A DNA stretch of 64,000 nt from Oscillatoriaceae cyanobacterium M7585_C2015_266 (GTDB lineage: Bacteria > Cyanobacteriota > Cyanobacteriia > Cyanobacteriales > Oscillatoriaceae). The notes beneath the pieces are model-generated. The model was not told where the DNA came from, did not search any database, and worked only from the letters and a program-made list of their open reading frames with translations. The stretch's first letter is position 1, and each line of letters opens with the position of its first letter. The DNA is taken from assembly GCA_015295835.1 (NCBI GenBank), contig DVEG01000032.1:1-64000 (forward strand). The letters are read 5' to 3'. The position numbers and the translations under genes were made by a program. Below, in pieces: positions 36,827 to 45,715 of the stretch.

Positions 36827-37147
36827 ATGCCAATGGCTAATGGCCAACTGAGGAGATTGTGGCGATATTGGTTTCAAACTATACTTTTGTCAACTCAAGA
36901 CAATCCTCCTAGGTTTGTCGAGGTGGTGATGCTATCGCTGGCTATGTTGTTGATTTTGGGCTGGGGATTGACCGGGAAATGGCCTTTCCTAGTACTGAGC
37001 TTAAGCTATGTTTTAGGGTCTTCTGTCTCAGTTTTAGTAAGAGAAACATTGCTGCCTTCTGCCTATCCCCGATTGGTTCAATTGACTGCCGTTGTACTTA
37101 TTTTTATGAGTGTTTATATCCTCGTTGAATTAGTGGGTTATCTGTAA
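36827..37147 (+). CDS. Small membrane protein, function unknown
   Basis: 106 residues with about three TM helices (VEVVMLSLAMLLILGWGL; WPFLVLSLSYVLGSSVSVLV; VQLTAVVLIFMSVYILVELVGY) after a basic N-terminus LRRLWRYWF. The regular hydrophobic pattern and ATG suggest a real gene. No family recognised. Preceded by a TTTA-repeat-rich spacer and followed by the convergent damaged VOC gene. Confidence 0.6.
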   Translation: MPMANGQLRRLWRYWFQTILLSTQDNPPRFVEVVMLSLAMLLILGWGLTGKWPFLVLSLSYVLGSSVSVLVRETLLPSAYPRLVQLTAVVLIFMSVYILVELVGYL

Positions 37148-37204
37148 AAACGATGTAAAAGCGGTTTTTAGTAAAAATATGAAATGAAATCCGGTAAAAT
37201 GATC

Positions 37205-37590
37205 TCAAATAGTCGAGGAACTTAAAGTTTTTTCGATTGGTGAAGAATGAGACGATTGCCAGCGGAAGGAGTAGATTTCTCTGCCGTGGGAAGCTGTTAA
37301 AATTTCACCTGGCGGAGGGAAACCCAAGGCGTAGAGATGAGCGCTCGCTTGTTCCAAATCATTCACTTCTAAACACAAGCTCATACCACTTTTGCCTTGG
37401 CGAGAAAATTCCGGCCAATTTTTTTCTTTTGGCTGAAAAATTCCTAGTCGCAGCCCTACCAGCTGAAATTCGGCATAAACATTAGCAATATAGGGCTGAG
37501 GAGATTGCCCATGCAAACTTGCATAAAAGTGTACCAAAGACGCGAGCTCGGCAGCGGCGTGACAAATGCCGCTCGGTATTGAAGAACCAT
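37205..37590 (-). pseudogene. VOC (glyoxalase-like) family gene with a frameshift
   Basis: The C-terminal 110 residues (LVHFYASLHGQSPQPYIANV, AEFQLVGLRLGIF, GMSLCLEVNDLEQASAHLYALG, GREIYSFR) are a clear VOC fold protein. The natural N-terminus MVLQYRAAFVT lies in the +1-shifted frame from ATG 37590, and continues smoothly into AAAELASLVHFY only if one base is added near 37559-37561. So the gene is either recently inactivated by a 1-nt deletion or carries a sequence error. Translation from the TTG at 37537 would miss the first beta-alpha unit. Function of the intact family member unknown. Confidence 0.75.
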
Positions 37591-37616
37591 ATTTTTGGGA
37601 GCAACAGATTCCAGGG

Positions 37617-37737
37617 TTTAGATTTTAGATGCCTGGACTGCCATTTGTCATAAATTCGTCGGTTAAGAAGCAAATGACCGAAGAACTTGGAGAAATAACT
37701 CCCGACAAAGGACAATCTAGAGAATCTAAAATCTAAA
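37617..37737. repeat. 121-bp element bounded by 14-bp perfect inverted repeats
   Basis: TTTAGATTTTAGAT (37617-37630) and ATCTAAAATCTAAA (37724-37737) are exact reverse complements, 93 bp apart. The arms contain the ATTTTAG heptamer seen at 30355. The right arm overlaps the thf1 stop codon. The centre has no recognised sequence. Confidence 0.75.
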
Positions 37738-38443
37738 GTTTAAAAGTGCTGGGGGGATTGGCAACATTTCCTTTGGATTGCAGGCGTTCTTCACGTTTTT
37801 TCCGTTCAGCTCTGAGGGCATCTTCTAGAACTGCTCGAGCTTGGGCCATTTTTTCCAGGTTACTGCGGTACAAGTCTAAGTCTTTGAGTAGCTTATCTAC
37901 AGGCAGGTGTAAGGCAGCAGAAATTTTTTGCAGAGCCTCAGTTCGTTGCTGATCGTCTTTGACGAAATCTGGCCCTGCTATTTCCAGAAGAGTAAATAGT
38001 CCGATAGCAAACAGACGGCTGTATTTAAAGGAGGGGTTGTTGGCGAGCGCCACCAAATGCTCTTGTATATCAGAAGCGTGGGCTGGTAAAGAAACTTGAC
38101 TCAAGCAAGCCACTAAATCTTGTGGAGACATACTCTGAGCAAAGGCGATTAGTTTCTCGGCATCCTGCCGATACTTTTGTGGCTCGTCTCCTATTGCTTG
38201 ACAGAGAGCATTAAAAATCGAAACTTTATCCTTTTCTGGAGTATACCCTTGCATGAAGCGGTCAAAGGACGTCACAACCCCTAGGGCATAGATGGGGTCA
38301 TAGCGAAAGTCCACATTGACCGAGAGTAAGTGCATTTCCACCATCAACTCTTCTACCACGCGGCGATATATTGAGTTGATGGGACGGGTGTGAATATTAT
38401 AGAAAGTACGCTTAGTATCTGAGACAGTGCGGACGTTGTTCAC
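37733..38443 (-). CDS. thf1: Thf1/Psb29 photosystem II biogenesis protein
   Basis: 236 residues. The start is moved to GTG 38443 because the family begins VNNVRTVSDTKRTFYNIHTR, and the 25 residues upstream look unrelated. HTRPINSIYRRVVEELMVEMHLLSVN and FRYDPIYALGVVTSFDRFMQGY are the family hallmark; the C-terminus is a long charged helix (LEDALRAERKKREERLQ). Thf1/Psb29 aids photosystem II assembly and repair by stabilising FtsH, and affects thylakoid formation. Monocistronic; its 3' end lies in an inverted-repeat element. Confidence 0.95.
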   Translation of the reverse strand: MNNVRTVSDTKRTFYNIHTRPINSIYRRVVEELMVEMHLLSVNVDFRYDPIYALGVVTSFDRFMQGYTPEKDKVSIFNALCQAIGDEPQKYRQDAEKLIAFAQSMSPQDLVACLSQVSLPAHASDIQEHLVALANNPSFKYSRLFAIGLFTLLEIAGPDFVKDDQQRTEALQKISAALHLPVDKLLKDLDLYRSNLEKMAQARAVLEDALRAERKKREERLQSKGNVANPPSTFKL

Positions 38444-38685
38444 GCTAAAACACTTTGAGGTAAACTGTACTTTATTGTCTCGCGCAATTGTCACCTTTGC
38501 CAAGACAGGAGAAAACAATCAGTAAGCGCTCGCTGCCATAATTAGCATTTAATTTTTAAAAATATTAATTCCCCCTTAAATTAAATTGGTTTAAAATCGC
38601 ATTAATGACAATCGCACAAAGAAAACGGCCGCGTTAGTTGCCTGTTGTTACAGCTTTAATTTAAAAATAAATTTAAAATCGCCCC

Positions 38686-39303
38686 ATGATTTTTTCTCCA
38701 GAACTAATTGCCCTAGCCACCTATCTTGCTGGTGAATTTGACAATCAAGCCCAAGCGTCAGCAGAGCCAGTGTGGTATGTCCACTTGCGACTGTGGCAGA
38801 GACCGGTGCCAATTTTTCTAGAAGACAGCCTTACTTTGTTTATAGAACAGGCAAGCGTTGTCAATCTAGATAAACCCTATCGCCAGAGGATTGCGAGACT
38901 GCGAGCAAATCCCAGTGCCCCAAGCGAGTTACAAGTACAATATTACATGTTCAAGGACCCGAATACCTTTAGGGGTGCCGGTAGTAATCCCGAACTGCTC
39001 AGACAAATAAAAGCATCCGACATAGAACTTCTTCCTGGCTGCACCTTAGCAGTTTCTCAGCAGTTATTGACTGCCAGCAGCTATAAATTTTCAGCCGTCT
39101 TGCCTGCCTCCTCTCGCTGCTGCTTTACCTATCAAGGAGAAATTCGCCAAGTGTTCCTAGGGTTTGAGGCTACACCGGCTGAATTACTAAGCTATGACAA
39201 AGGAATCGATCCAGCGACTGGAAAGGCACTTTGGGGGGCGGTTCTTGGTCCTTTCCGATTTGCGAAATGCCAGGATTTTTCTAATGAACTGCCTGTCAGA
39301 TAA
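38686..39303 (+). CDS. CpcT/CpeT family phycobiliprotein lyase
   Basis: 205 residues with the CpcT/CpeT pattern: LATYLAGEFDNQAQA, PVWYVHLRLWQRPVP, FIEQASVVNLDKPYRQRI, QYYMFKDPN.FRGAG, and the Cys of LLPGCTLAVSQQ. These lyases attach phycocyanobilin or phycoerythrobilin to Cys near position 153 of beta phycobiliproteins. No phycobiliprotein gene is nearby, so paralogue identity (cpcT versus cpeT-like) is open. It stands alone with its own AT-rich upstream region. Confidence 0.9.
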   Translation: MIFSPELIALATYLAGEFDNQAQASAEPVWYVHLRLWQRPVPIFLEDSLTLFIEQASVVNLDKPYRQRIARLRANPSAPSELQVQYYMFKDPNTFRGAGSNPELLRQIKASDIELLPGCTLAVSQQLLTASSYKFSAVLPASSRCCFTYQGEIRQVFLGFEATPAELLSYDKGIDPATGKALWGAVLGPFRFAKCQDFSNELPVR

Positions 39304-39450
39304 TTTTGCAGGGCAATCCATCAGTTAGTGCAGTAGAATTACCAAACACAATTCAATGCACCCTACAAGCTTGATTCGATTTATGCTGACACTTGCGAAA
39401 GCTGAGACCATCAGGTGGATTGAGGATGAGATAGACAGTGGTTTTAAAGT

Positions 39451-39813
39451 TTAACTGGCACGAGGTACGCCTTCGAGTGCTTCTTCCTCTGTTTCAAAGA
39501 TTTCAAAGACAGAATCCATCATGGTGACTTCAAACACCAGTTTTGCCTCTGGATGAACATTGCAGATGCGGAAACTGCCTTTTACCTTATCGGCATCCCG
39601 CATTCCTGCCACCAATGAAGTCAGTCCAGAGCTATCGATGAAATTGACTTGACCCAGATTTACAACGATATGGCGGCTGAGCTTAGAAATACATTCTTGC
39701 AGTTTTAAACGAAACTGCCAGGCTGTAGTGATATCTAAGCGACCCGTAGGTGCTAAGACTATCACCGTTGTGCCGTCTTTGGTTGTGTGTGTTCTCTGCT
39801 CTATGTGAATCAC
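39451..39813 (-). CDS. STAS domain protein (anti-sigma-factor antagonist type)
   Basis: 120 residues, a single STAS domain: VIVLAPTGRLDITTAWQFRLKL, RHIVVNLGQVNFIDSSGLTSLV with the likely phosphorylated Ser in DSSG, then KLVFEVTMMDSVFEIFE. Similar to SpoIIAA/RsbV proteins whose phosphorylation controls partner switching with a kinase and anti-sigma factor. No RsbW-like kinase or phosphatase is encoded nearby. The C-terminal TEEEALEGVP is acidic. Many cyanobacterial paralogues work in motility or stress. Confidence 0.92.
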   Translation of the reverse strand: MIHIEQRTHTTKDGTTVIVLAPTGRLDITTAWQFRLKLQECISKLSRHIVVNLGQVNFIDSSGLTSLVAGMRDADKVKGSFRICNVHPEAKLVFEVTMMDSVFEIFETEEEALEGVPRAS

Positions 39814-40059
39814 GAACCCTCCCCTCGAAAAAATGTATTTTCGGGTCGATCTAGGAACAGATCGGTTTATACCGGAACCAGTAAGCGATTCTCCTCCTAC
39901 AAAAGAAAAGGTCTTGGTTTGGTTTTCTAGCTAGCGACAGGTTGCGGCAAACAGGTAAAACTAATAACCTACCCGTTTAAAATTTTACAGCAAAGCCTTG
40001 GGAGAGCAAGACAAGAAGGGGTAAGCTGATGGTGATTCTCCACGGAGTTACAGCTTGGG

Positions 40060-41097
40060 TTATTCTGAGGGTGGAGTCCAGTTAGCCCAATCTTGAGGTT
40101 TAAGGAAAACCTCGTAGAGTTCTGCTTCTGGGGTATTTGGTTCTGGCTGATATCCGTATTCCCAGCGAACTAAGGGCGGCAGTGACATAAGAATGGATTC
40201 AGTACGTCCATTAGTTTGCAAACCGAAAATCGTGCCGCGATCGTAAACGAGATTAAATTCCACATAGCGACCTCGGCGGTAAAGCTGGAAGTTGCGCTCG
40301 CGCTCGCCATACTGCATATTACGACGCCGCTCAACAATTGGCACATAAGCTGGTAAAAACGCCCGTCCACAGTCTTGCACAAAAGCAAATAACTCTTCCC
40401 AGCTGCGGGTTGCTGGTATACCGATTTGATTGCTGTATGTTGCTGCTGGGCCATTCGCATCTGGTCCGCGATAAAGTAAGCCCTGGCCATCTTGATAATC
40501 GAAAAATATACCGCCGACGCCCCGCATTTCCTGACGGTGCTTCAAATAAAAATACTCATCGCACCAGCGTTTAAAAACCGGATAATACTCCCAGTGGTGG
40601 TTATCGCAAGCTTGCTTAAGAGTGCGGTGAAAATGAGCCGCATCTTCAGCAAAAGGATAATAAGGAGTCAAATCTGCCCCGCCGCCAAACCACCAAATTG
40701 GTCCCGCCTCAAAATAACGATAATTCAGATGTACCGTTGGAATGTAGGGATTGCGGGGATGCAACACCATTGAAGTGCCGGTAGCATAGAAGCTGTGACC
40801 TGCTGCTTCTGGGCGTTGCGCCAAAATCGAAGGCGGCAATTGTTCTCCCCAGACTTCAGAAAAATTGACACCCCCTTGCTCGAAAACCGCGCCTTCACGC
40901 ATAACGCGAGAGCGCCCACCGCCACCTTCTGGACGTTCCCAGCAATCTTCTTTGAAAATTCCTTTTCCGTCAAGCTTTTCCAAGCTTTGACAAATTTCGT
41001 CTTGCAGTTGTTTCATAAATTCGCTGACTCGTTCTTTGGAATCAGGCGGTGGTGGAGAAGACTGGCTGGTGGTTTCAGAACTTACGGAAACTGTCAT
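40060..41097 (-). CDS. hemF: Oxygen-dependent coproporphyrinogen III oxidase
   Basis: Converts coproporphyrinogen III to protoporphyrinogen IX with O2, on the route to haem, bilins and chlorophyll. 345 residues; after a Ser/Pro-rich N-terminal tail, [19 protein letters not shown], the substrate/dimer region [27 protein letters not shown] and [19 protein letters not shown] are family signatures, ending with [30 protein letters not shown]. All conserved His/Asp residues are intact. Monocistronic, divergent from mrp. Confidence 0.97.
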   Translation of the reverse strand: MTVSVSSETTSQSSPPPPDSKERVSEFMKQLQDEICQSLEKLDGKGIFKEDCWERPEGGGGRSRVMREGAVFEQGGVNFSEVWGEQLPPSILAQRPEAAGHSFYATGTSMVLHPRNPYIPTVHLNYRYFEAGPIWWFGGGADLTPYYPFAEDAAHFHRTLKQACDNHHWEYYPVFKRWCDEYFYLKHRQEMRGVGGIFFDYQDGQGLLYRGPDANGPAATYSNQIGIPATRSWEELFAFVQDCGRAFLPAYVPIVERRRNMQYGERERNFQLYRRGRYVEFNLVYDRGTIFGLQTNGRTESILMSLPPLVRWEYGYQPEPNTPEAELYEVFLKPQDWANWTPPSE

Positions 41098-41354
41098 AAT
41101 TTCAATACTGGTGTTGTTGGGTACGAAATAAACAAGAGAAAGCCCGAACGGGGGAGAGCTTAAGAGGAGTGGATAAGCGAACCCTCCCCTCTCTCTGATT
41201 TCGCCGAAGTGGGTGCTGGCGAACTATGTATCGGACAACCCCTATTAATACCATTTTTATGACTACTAGAGAAATATGACAGAAAAAATTAAGATTAATT
41301 AAGAAGAGAGAAAATTAAATTATTAAATTACCCCGATTTAGGGGGGAGAACAGA

Positions 41355-42425
41355 ATGTCTGTGATGCTCGATGCTAGTGCAGTCTTAGAAGTATTGCGCC
41401 CGGTACAAGATCCCGAACTCCGCAGGAGTTTGGTGGAATTAAACATGATTCGCAATATCAAAATAGAAGGGGACAAAGTCAGTTTTACCTTAGTGCTGAC
41501 GACGCCTGCGTGCCCCTTGCGGGAATTTATTGTCGAAGATTGTCAAAAAGCAGTCAAGCAGTTACCGGGAGTCAGGGAAGTTGCGGTAGATGTTACGGCT
41601 GAGACGCCACAGCAGAAAGAACTGCCGGACAAAAAAGGAATTTCTGGAGTTAAAAATATATTAGCGATTTCTAGCGGCAAGGGCGGTGTGGGCAAGAGTA
41701 CGGTGGCGGTGAATGTTGCGGTAGCCCTCGCCCAAGCAGGAGCGAAAGTGGGCTTGATCGATGCTGATATTTATGGCCCCAATGCCCCTACGATGCTCGG
41801 TCTTGCTGATGCTCAGGTGAAAGTGCGGCAAAGTCAGCAAGGGGAAGTGTTAGAACCGGCATTTAATTACGGTGTGAAGCTAGTTTCGATGGGTTTTTTA
41901 ATTGACAAAGATCAGCCTGTGATTTGGCGCGGTCCGATGTTGAATGGGATTATTCGTCAATTTCTTTATCAGGTAGATTGGGGAGAGCTAGATTACCTGA
42001 TTGTGGATATGCCTCCGGGCACTGGTGACGCTCAGTTGACGTTAACACAGGCGGTGCCAATGGCGGGAGCTATCATCGTGACGACGCCGCAGAATGTGGC
42101 GCTGTTGGATTCTCGCAAGGGTTTGAAGATGTTCCAGCAGATGGGAGTGCCGGTTTTGGGGATTGTTGAAAATATGAGTTATTTTATTCCGCCAGATATG
42201 CCTGAGCGCCAATATGATATTTTCGGTTCTGGCGGCGGTGAAAAGACTTCTAAGGAACTGGGGGTGCCGCTTTTAGGGTGTGTACCGCTGGAAATTCACT
42301 TGCGTGAAGGTGGGGATGTGGGGTTGCCGGTGGTAGTTTCGCAACCTGATTCGGCATCGGCGCGTGCTCTGAAGGCGATCGCTTCTCAAATTGCTGCTAA
42401 AGTTTCTGTCGCTGCCCTGGCATAG
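41355..42425 (+). CDS. mrp: Mrp/ApbC-type Fe-S carrier ATPase
   Basis: 356 residues: an N-terminal MIP18/DUF59 domain (VLEVLRPVQDPELRRSLVEL...TTPACPLREF) followed by a deviant Walker ATPase with SSGKGGVGKSTVAVNVAVAL and LIDADIYGPNAPTMLG. Mrp proteins carry and pass on Fe-S clusters. The place where many homologues have a cluster-bridging CPxC (SYF.CP.C) reads SYFIPPDMPERQYDIF, so that cysteine pair is absent here; this variant seems normal for cyanobacteria. rodA follows on the same strand after 116 bp. Cluster handling is inferred. Confidence 0.92.
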   Translation: MSVMLDASAVLEVLRPVQDPELRRSLVELNMIRNIKIEGDKVSFTLVLTTPACPLREFIVEDCQKAVKQLPGVREVAVDVTAETPQQKELPDKKGISGVKNILAISSGKGGVGKSTVAVNVAVALAQAGAKVGLIDADIYGPNAPTMLGLADAQVKVRQSQQGEVLEPAFNYGVKLVSMGFLIDKDQPVIWRGPMLNGIIRQFLYQVDWGELDYLIVDMPPGTGDAQLTLTQAVPMAGAIIVTTPQNVALLDSRKGLKMFQQMGVPVLGIVENMSYFIPPDMPERQYDIFGSGGGEKTSKELGVPLLGCVPLEIHLREGGDVGLPVVVSQPDSASARALKAIASQIAAKVSVAALA

Positions 42426-42541
42426 GTAATTCTGGGGTGTAGGAAAGGAGAAAGAAAGAAAAAATAAGCCGGAAGAGAGAAATTATCTCACTTCTCACTT
42501 TTTGGTTGATTTTGTTTCACCTAAATCCTCACCCTAAAACA

Positions 42542-43849
42542 ATGTTGCAAAAACGACTGATTCTCCGCCGCTGGCAGTCATTGGTAGAACCTTGGGAAAA
42601 TGTTGACTGGCTGCTCTTCATTTTGCCAGTAGGATTGACTCTGTTCGGCGGAATTGTCATCCGCAGTACCGAACTCAACTATGGTTGGACAGATTGGTGG
42701 CAGCACTGGTTGTTCGGTGGAATTGGCTTTACCCTATCTTTGGCGATCGCTCGTTGCCGCTACCACACGCTGCTACAGCTGCAATGGCTCATCTATACTC
42801 TCACTAATGTATCTCTAATTGCAGTCATCTTTATAGGCACCAGCGCCCTAGGAGCACAACGGTGGATTACTATCGGCGGCTTCAATATTCAACCTTCAGA
42901 ATTTGCAAAAGTCGGGGCGATACTGACGCTGGCAGCGCTTTTGCAAGAGCGAACTGCCGCGACGATTCCTGCCGTAATCAAAGCACTGGCAATCATAAGC
43001 GTACCTTGGGTTCTGGTATTCGTACAGCCAGATTTGGGCACATCACTTGTATTTGGAGCGATCGCCCTGGGAATGCTTTATTGGGGTAATGCCAATCCTG
43101 GCTGGTTGCTGTTAATGATTTCCCCGATTGTCTCCGCTCTCCTCTTCAGCATTTGCGTGCCGGAGTGGTCCCAATGGTCCCCAGATTTGGCACAAGCTCT
43201 TTTGCGCAGTCTTCCTTGGTTGCTCTGGGTACTGGCAATGGGCGCAATCGGTTTTTTTACGCTCCCTTGGCGCCTACTTGCAGGTGGCGTTGCCCTTCTA
43301 ATTAATGTCATCTGCGGCGAATTGGGACACATTTTGTGGGGATTGCTAAAAGATTACCAAAAAGATCGCTTGATTCTCTTTCTCAATCCCGAAAAAGACC
43401 CCCTCGGCGGCGGCTACCACCTCATCCAATCTCGGATAGCTATTGGTGCGGGTCAGTTTTGGGGACGAGGGCTGTTTCAGGGCACTCAAACCCAACTCAA
43501 TTTTATCCCCGAACAGCATACCGATTTTATTTTCTCAGCAATTGGAGAAGAACTGGGTTTCGTCGGCTGTGTCTTGGTAATGTTTGTCTTTTGGATGATT
43601 TGCCTGCGCTTGGTAGCGATCGCTCAAAATGCTCCTGATAACTTCGGCTCTTTACTTACAATCGGCGTTCTCTCAATGTTACTCTTTCAAGTAGTAGTCA
43701 ATATCGGCATGACTATCGGCTTAGCTCCTGTTACTGGCATCCCTTTACCCTGGGTAAGTTACGGGCGCTCGGCGATTCTGACTAACTTTATTGCTATAGG
43801 CATTGTGCAAGCCGTGGCCAATAACCGACGACAGCGGCGCTATTATTAG
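42542..43849 (+). CDS. rodA: Rod-shape-determining SEDS protein RodA
   Basis: SEDS-family peptidoglycan glycosyltransferase of the elongation machinery, working with class B PBPs. 435 residues from ATG 42542; upstream TTG (42506) lacks support. About ten TM helices; signatures FVQPDLGTSLVFG, KDYQKDRLILFLNPEKDPLGGGYHLIQS, FIPEQHTDFIFSAIGEELGF and TGIPLPWVSYGRSAIL. Compared with most RodA there is a larger insert (about 215-265) between TMs. It follows mrp, with ndhS 54 bp downstream, but a shared function is not implied. Confidence 0.95.
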   Translation: MLQKRLILRRWQSLVEPWENVDWLLFILPVGLTLFGGIVIRSTELNYGWTDWWQHWLFGGIGFTLSLAIARCRYHTLLQLQWLIYTLTNVSLIAVIFIGTSALGAQRWITIGGFNIQPSEFAKVGAILTLAALLQERTAATIPAVIKALAIISVPWVLVFVQPDLGTSLVFGAIALGMLYWGNANPGWLLLMISPIVSALLFSICVPEWSQWSPDLAQALLRSLPWLLWVLAMGAIGFFTLPWRLLAGGVALLINVICGELGHILWGLLKDYQKDRLILFLNPEKDPLGGGYHLIQSRIAIGAGQFWGRGLFQGTQTQLNFIPEQHTDFIFSAIGEELGFVGCVLVMFVFWMICLRLVAIAQNAPDNFGSLLTIGVLSMLLFQVVVNIGMTIGLAPVTGIPLPWVSYGRSAILTNFIAIGIVQAVANNRRQRRYY

Positions 43850-43903
43850 AATTTTAGCAAAATTTTGCAGGGCAAGCGAGATTACTTGGTAGTAAGCTAG
43901 TAA

Positions 43904-44125
43904 ATGAAAATTTATTTTCCTGAAACTATGATTTTACCCGGCTCGGCAGTGCGTGTCAAAAATCCCAACGATACCTACTATGGATTTCAAGGGCAAGTGC
44001 AACGAGTAACCGATGGCAAAGTAGCAGTTTTGTTTGAGGGCGGTAACTGGGATAAATTAGTCACCTTCCGCCTTTCAGAATTAGAAGAAATCGATGCCAC
44101 GGCGGGGCGCTCTAAAGCAAAATAG
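43904..44125 (+). CDS. ndhS: NDH-1 subunit S (NdhS), ferredoxin-docking
   Basis: 73 residues. [20 protein letters not shown] and [23 protein letters not shown] define NdhS, a small SH3-like subunit of the photosynthetic NDH-1 complex that provides the docking site for ferredoxin on the cytoplasmic side of the thylakoid membrane. An ATG at 43928 (MILPGS) is an alternative start giving the compact family form. Not linked to other ndh genes, as usual in cyanobacteria. Confidence 0.93.
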   Translation: MKIYFPETMILPGSAVRVKNPNDTYYGFQGQVQRVTDGKVAVLFEGGNWDKLVTFRLSELEEIDATAGRSKAK

Positions 44126-44201
44126 TAAAATAAACGGGTAATGGATAATAAAAACGCTCCATTACCCCTCACTTATTCCTTATTTCCCCAGATTTAAAAA
44201 T

Positions 44202-44867
44202 ATGCGCCTCCCTCTGCCACAATTTAAGCTCGGTAATCGTCAACCAAATCACATTGCTGAAGTTATCGAAACTTCGACAACTGAGTTTTTAGCCCAGTGT
44301 CTAGAACCAGAAAACTTGAACTTTCCAGCAATGCCACCTTTTGGCAGTTGGGTGAGTTCTGTAGATGAAGTATCCGGAAATCAAATATATGCGATCATTT
44401 ACCACGCTACCACCAGCCCTATCGATTCTGTTCACCGAGCCAGGGCTTTAGGTATGTCTCTAGAAGAGTTGCGGGAGGAGCAACCGCAGATTTTTGCTAT
44501 GTTGAAAACTGAGTTTCGGGCAGTTATTGTTGGATTTATTACTCCCGATAATAGAAATGGTTCTAAAGAACCAAGCGGTACAATATATCAGTACATTCCT
44601 CCACGCCCGCCACAAATTCATCAACCCGTCTATCTTTGTGAGTCAGCAGAGATTATTCGCTTCAGCGAAAAATTAGATTTCTTGCAGACGCTGCTGGAAT
44701 TGCCAAATGCACCTGTTAATGCACTGACGGCGGCAGTCATTCGTCAAATCTATCAAATGCGAAAAGCTGAGCGGGCTTGGTTAGTGCAAGCAGGGCGAGC
44801 GCTTAACCTGATGCTGAAGGATGACTATGATCGCTTGAAACTAATTTTAAGTCAAATTCACCCATAA
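44202..44867 (+). CDS. HAS-barrel domain protein
   Basis: 221 residues. An N-terminal HAS-barrel-like domain (about 10-80: HIAEVIETSTTEFLAQCLEP, PPFGSWVSS) of the type found at the start of HerA/ATP-synthase-like ATPases, here without the ATPase. RAVIVGFITPDN and YQYIPPRPPQIHQPVYLCES follow, then a helical C-terminus (NALTAAVIRQIYQMRKAERAWLV). Conserved in cyanobacteria; function unknown. It ends 110 bp before a pseudogene. Confidence 0.75.
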   Translation: MRLPLPQFKLGNRQPNHIAEVIETSTTEFLAQCLEPENLNFPAMPPFGSWVSSVDEVSGNQIYAIIYHATTSPIDSVHRARALGMSLEELREEQPQIFAMLKTEFRAVIVGFITPDNRNGSKEPSGTIYQYIPPRPPQIHQPVYLCESAEIIRFSEKLDFLQTLLELPNAPVNALTAAVIRQIYQMRKAERAWLVQAGRALNLMLKDDYDRLKLILSQIHP

Positions 44868-44977
44868 GCAGCCGGAATAGATTAAAAAAGTATAAAATTT
44901 ACCAATTGCTGGTGCAAATAGCGAGAAAATTAAAAAGAGAGAAATAAAAGATTAAATAGTATAAAAAAATATAGTAA

Positions 44978-45654
44978 AGGAGCGGTGCGATCGCAAAAAA
45001 AGTTTGGCTGGAATGCTTCGATTTAGAGAGGCTACTTATTGGCTTCTCATACCCTTTTGGCATATTCGATAGTCATAGGATTTTTACAGACATCGGCGCT
45101 TTATTAATAATAGCTGTTTGTATTGGTATTCATGCAGGTGAATTCACGGTTATCAAAATCCTCACTCTCATTGGCTCCTTAATTATATACTCGACAGTTG
45201 TATTATTTGAATTAGATTGGGCAGGAAAAGAATTCTTTCGACGCAGTGGTGACGCTACAACTGGCAGGGGATGCTGACTGGTTGCTGTCTCTGCCGCAAG
45301 TAGCGGCGACTTTAGAACAGCGTAATTGTTTTAATGCTGGTAACGTCAACAATTAGTCCCCTAATTACAGCTCGGGTTGCTGTTGGATTAAGAATACCGG
45401 AAAATAGGATAAAAATGAGGGGTAGTTCTTTTGATGAAGAAAGTCGAAAAATCGCTCAACGTTTTACGGTAGTGGTGCCGGTTTATAATCCTCAGACGGA
45501 GTAATATTTAATTGAAGCGGATATTCAAATTCAAGTTGTGCGTAACGCGGATCTTGTCAAAGTTATTCTCAATGCTTCGCAATCCGTTGATTTAGTAATT
45601 TTGAGAGTGCTGCGACGTCGCACTTCAGCCAGTCTATTTGATAATGCTTGGTGA
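44978..45654 (+). pseudogene. Decayed CPA2-type cation:proton antiporter (NapA-like)
   Basis: Four fragments line up with one antiporter family. 44978-45277 encodes GEFTVIKILTLIGSLIIYS and LFELDWAGKEFFRRSGD. 45276-45353 (another frame) has DWLLSLPQVAATLEQRN. 45355-45504 reads SPLITARVAVGLRIPENRI then VVVPVYNPQTE and a stop. Beyond it, in frame, YLIEADIQIQ...VDLVILRVLRRRTS resembles the C-terminal universal-stress-like tail. There is no start codon in fragment 1, at least two frame changes and large internal deletions. It is clearly non-functional as read. Confidence 0.75.
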
Positions 45655-45715
45655 ACATTTTTACTCTCACAGTGACGTTTTTTCTTTTCCTTCCTAGTCA
45701 CTAACTTTACTTCTG

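Noticed and set aside
38444-38518. 25-residue N-terminal extension of Thf1
   Set aside because: The family starts at VNNVRTVSDTKR, encoded from GTG 38443; upstream residues are not similar to Thf1.
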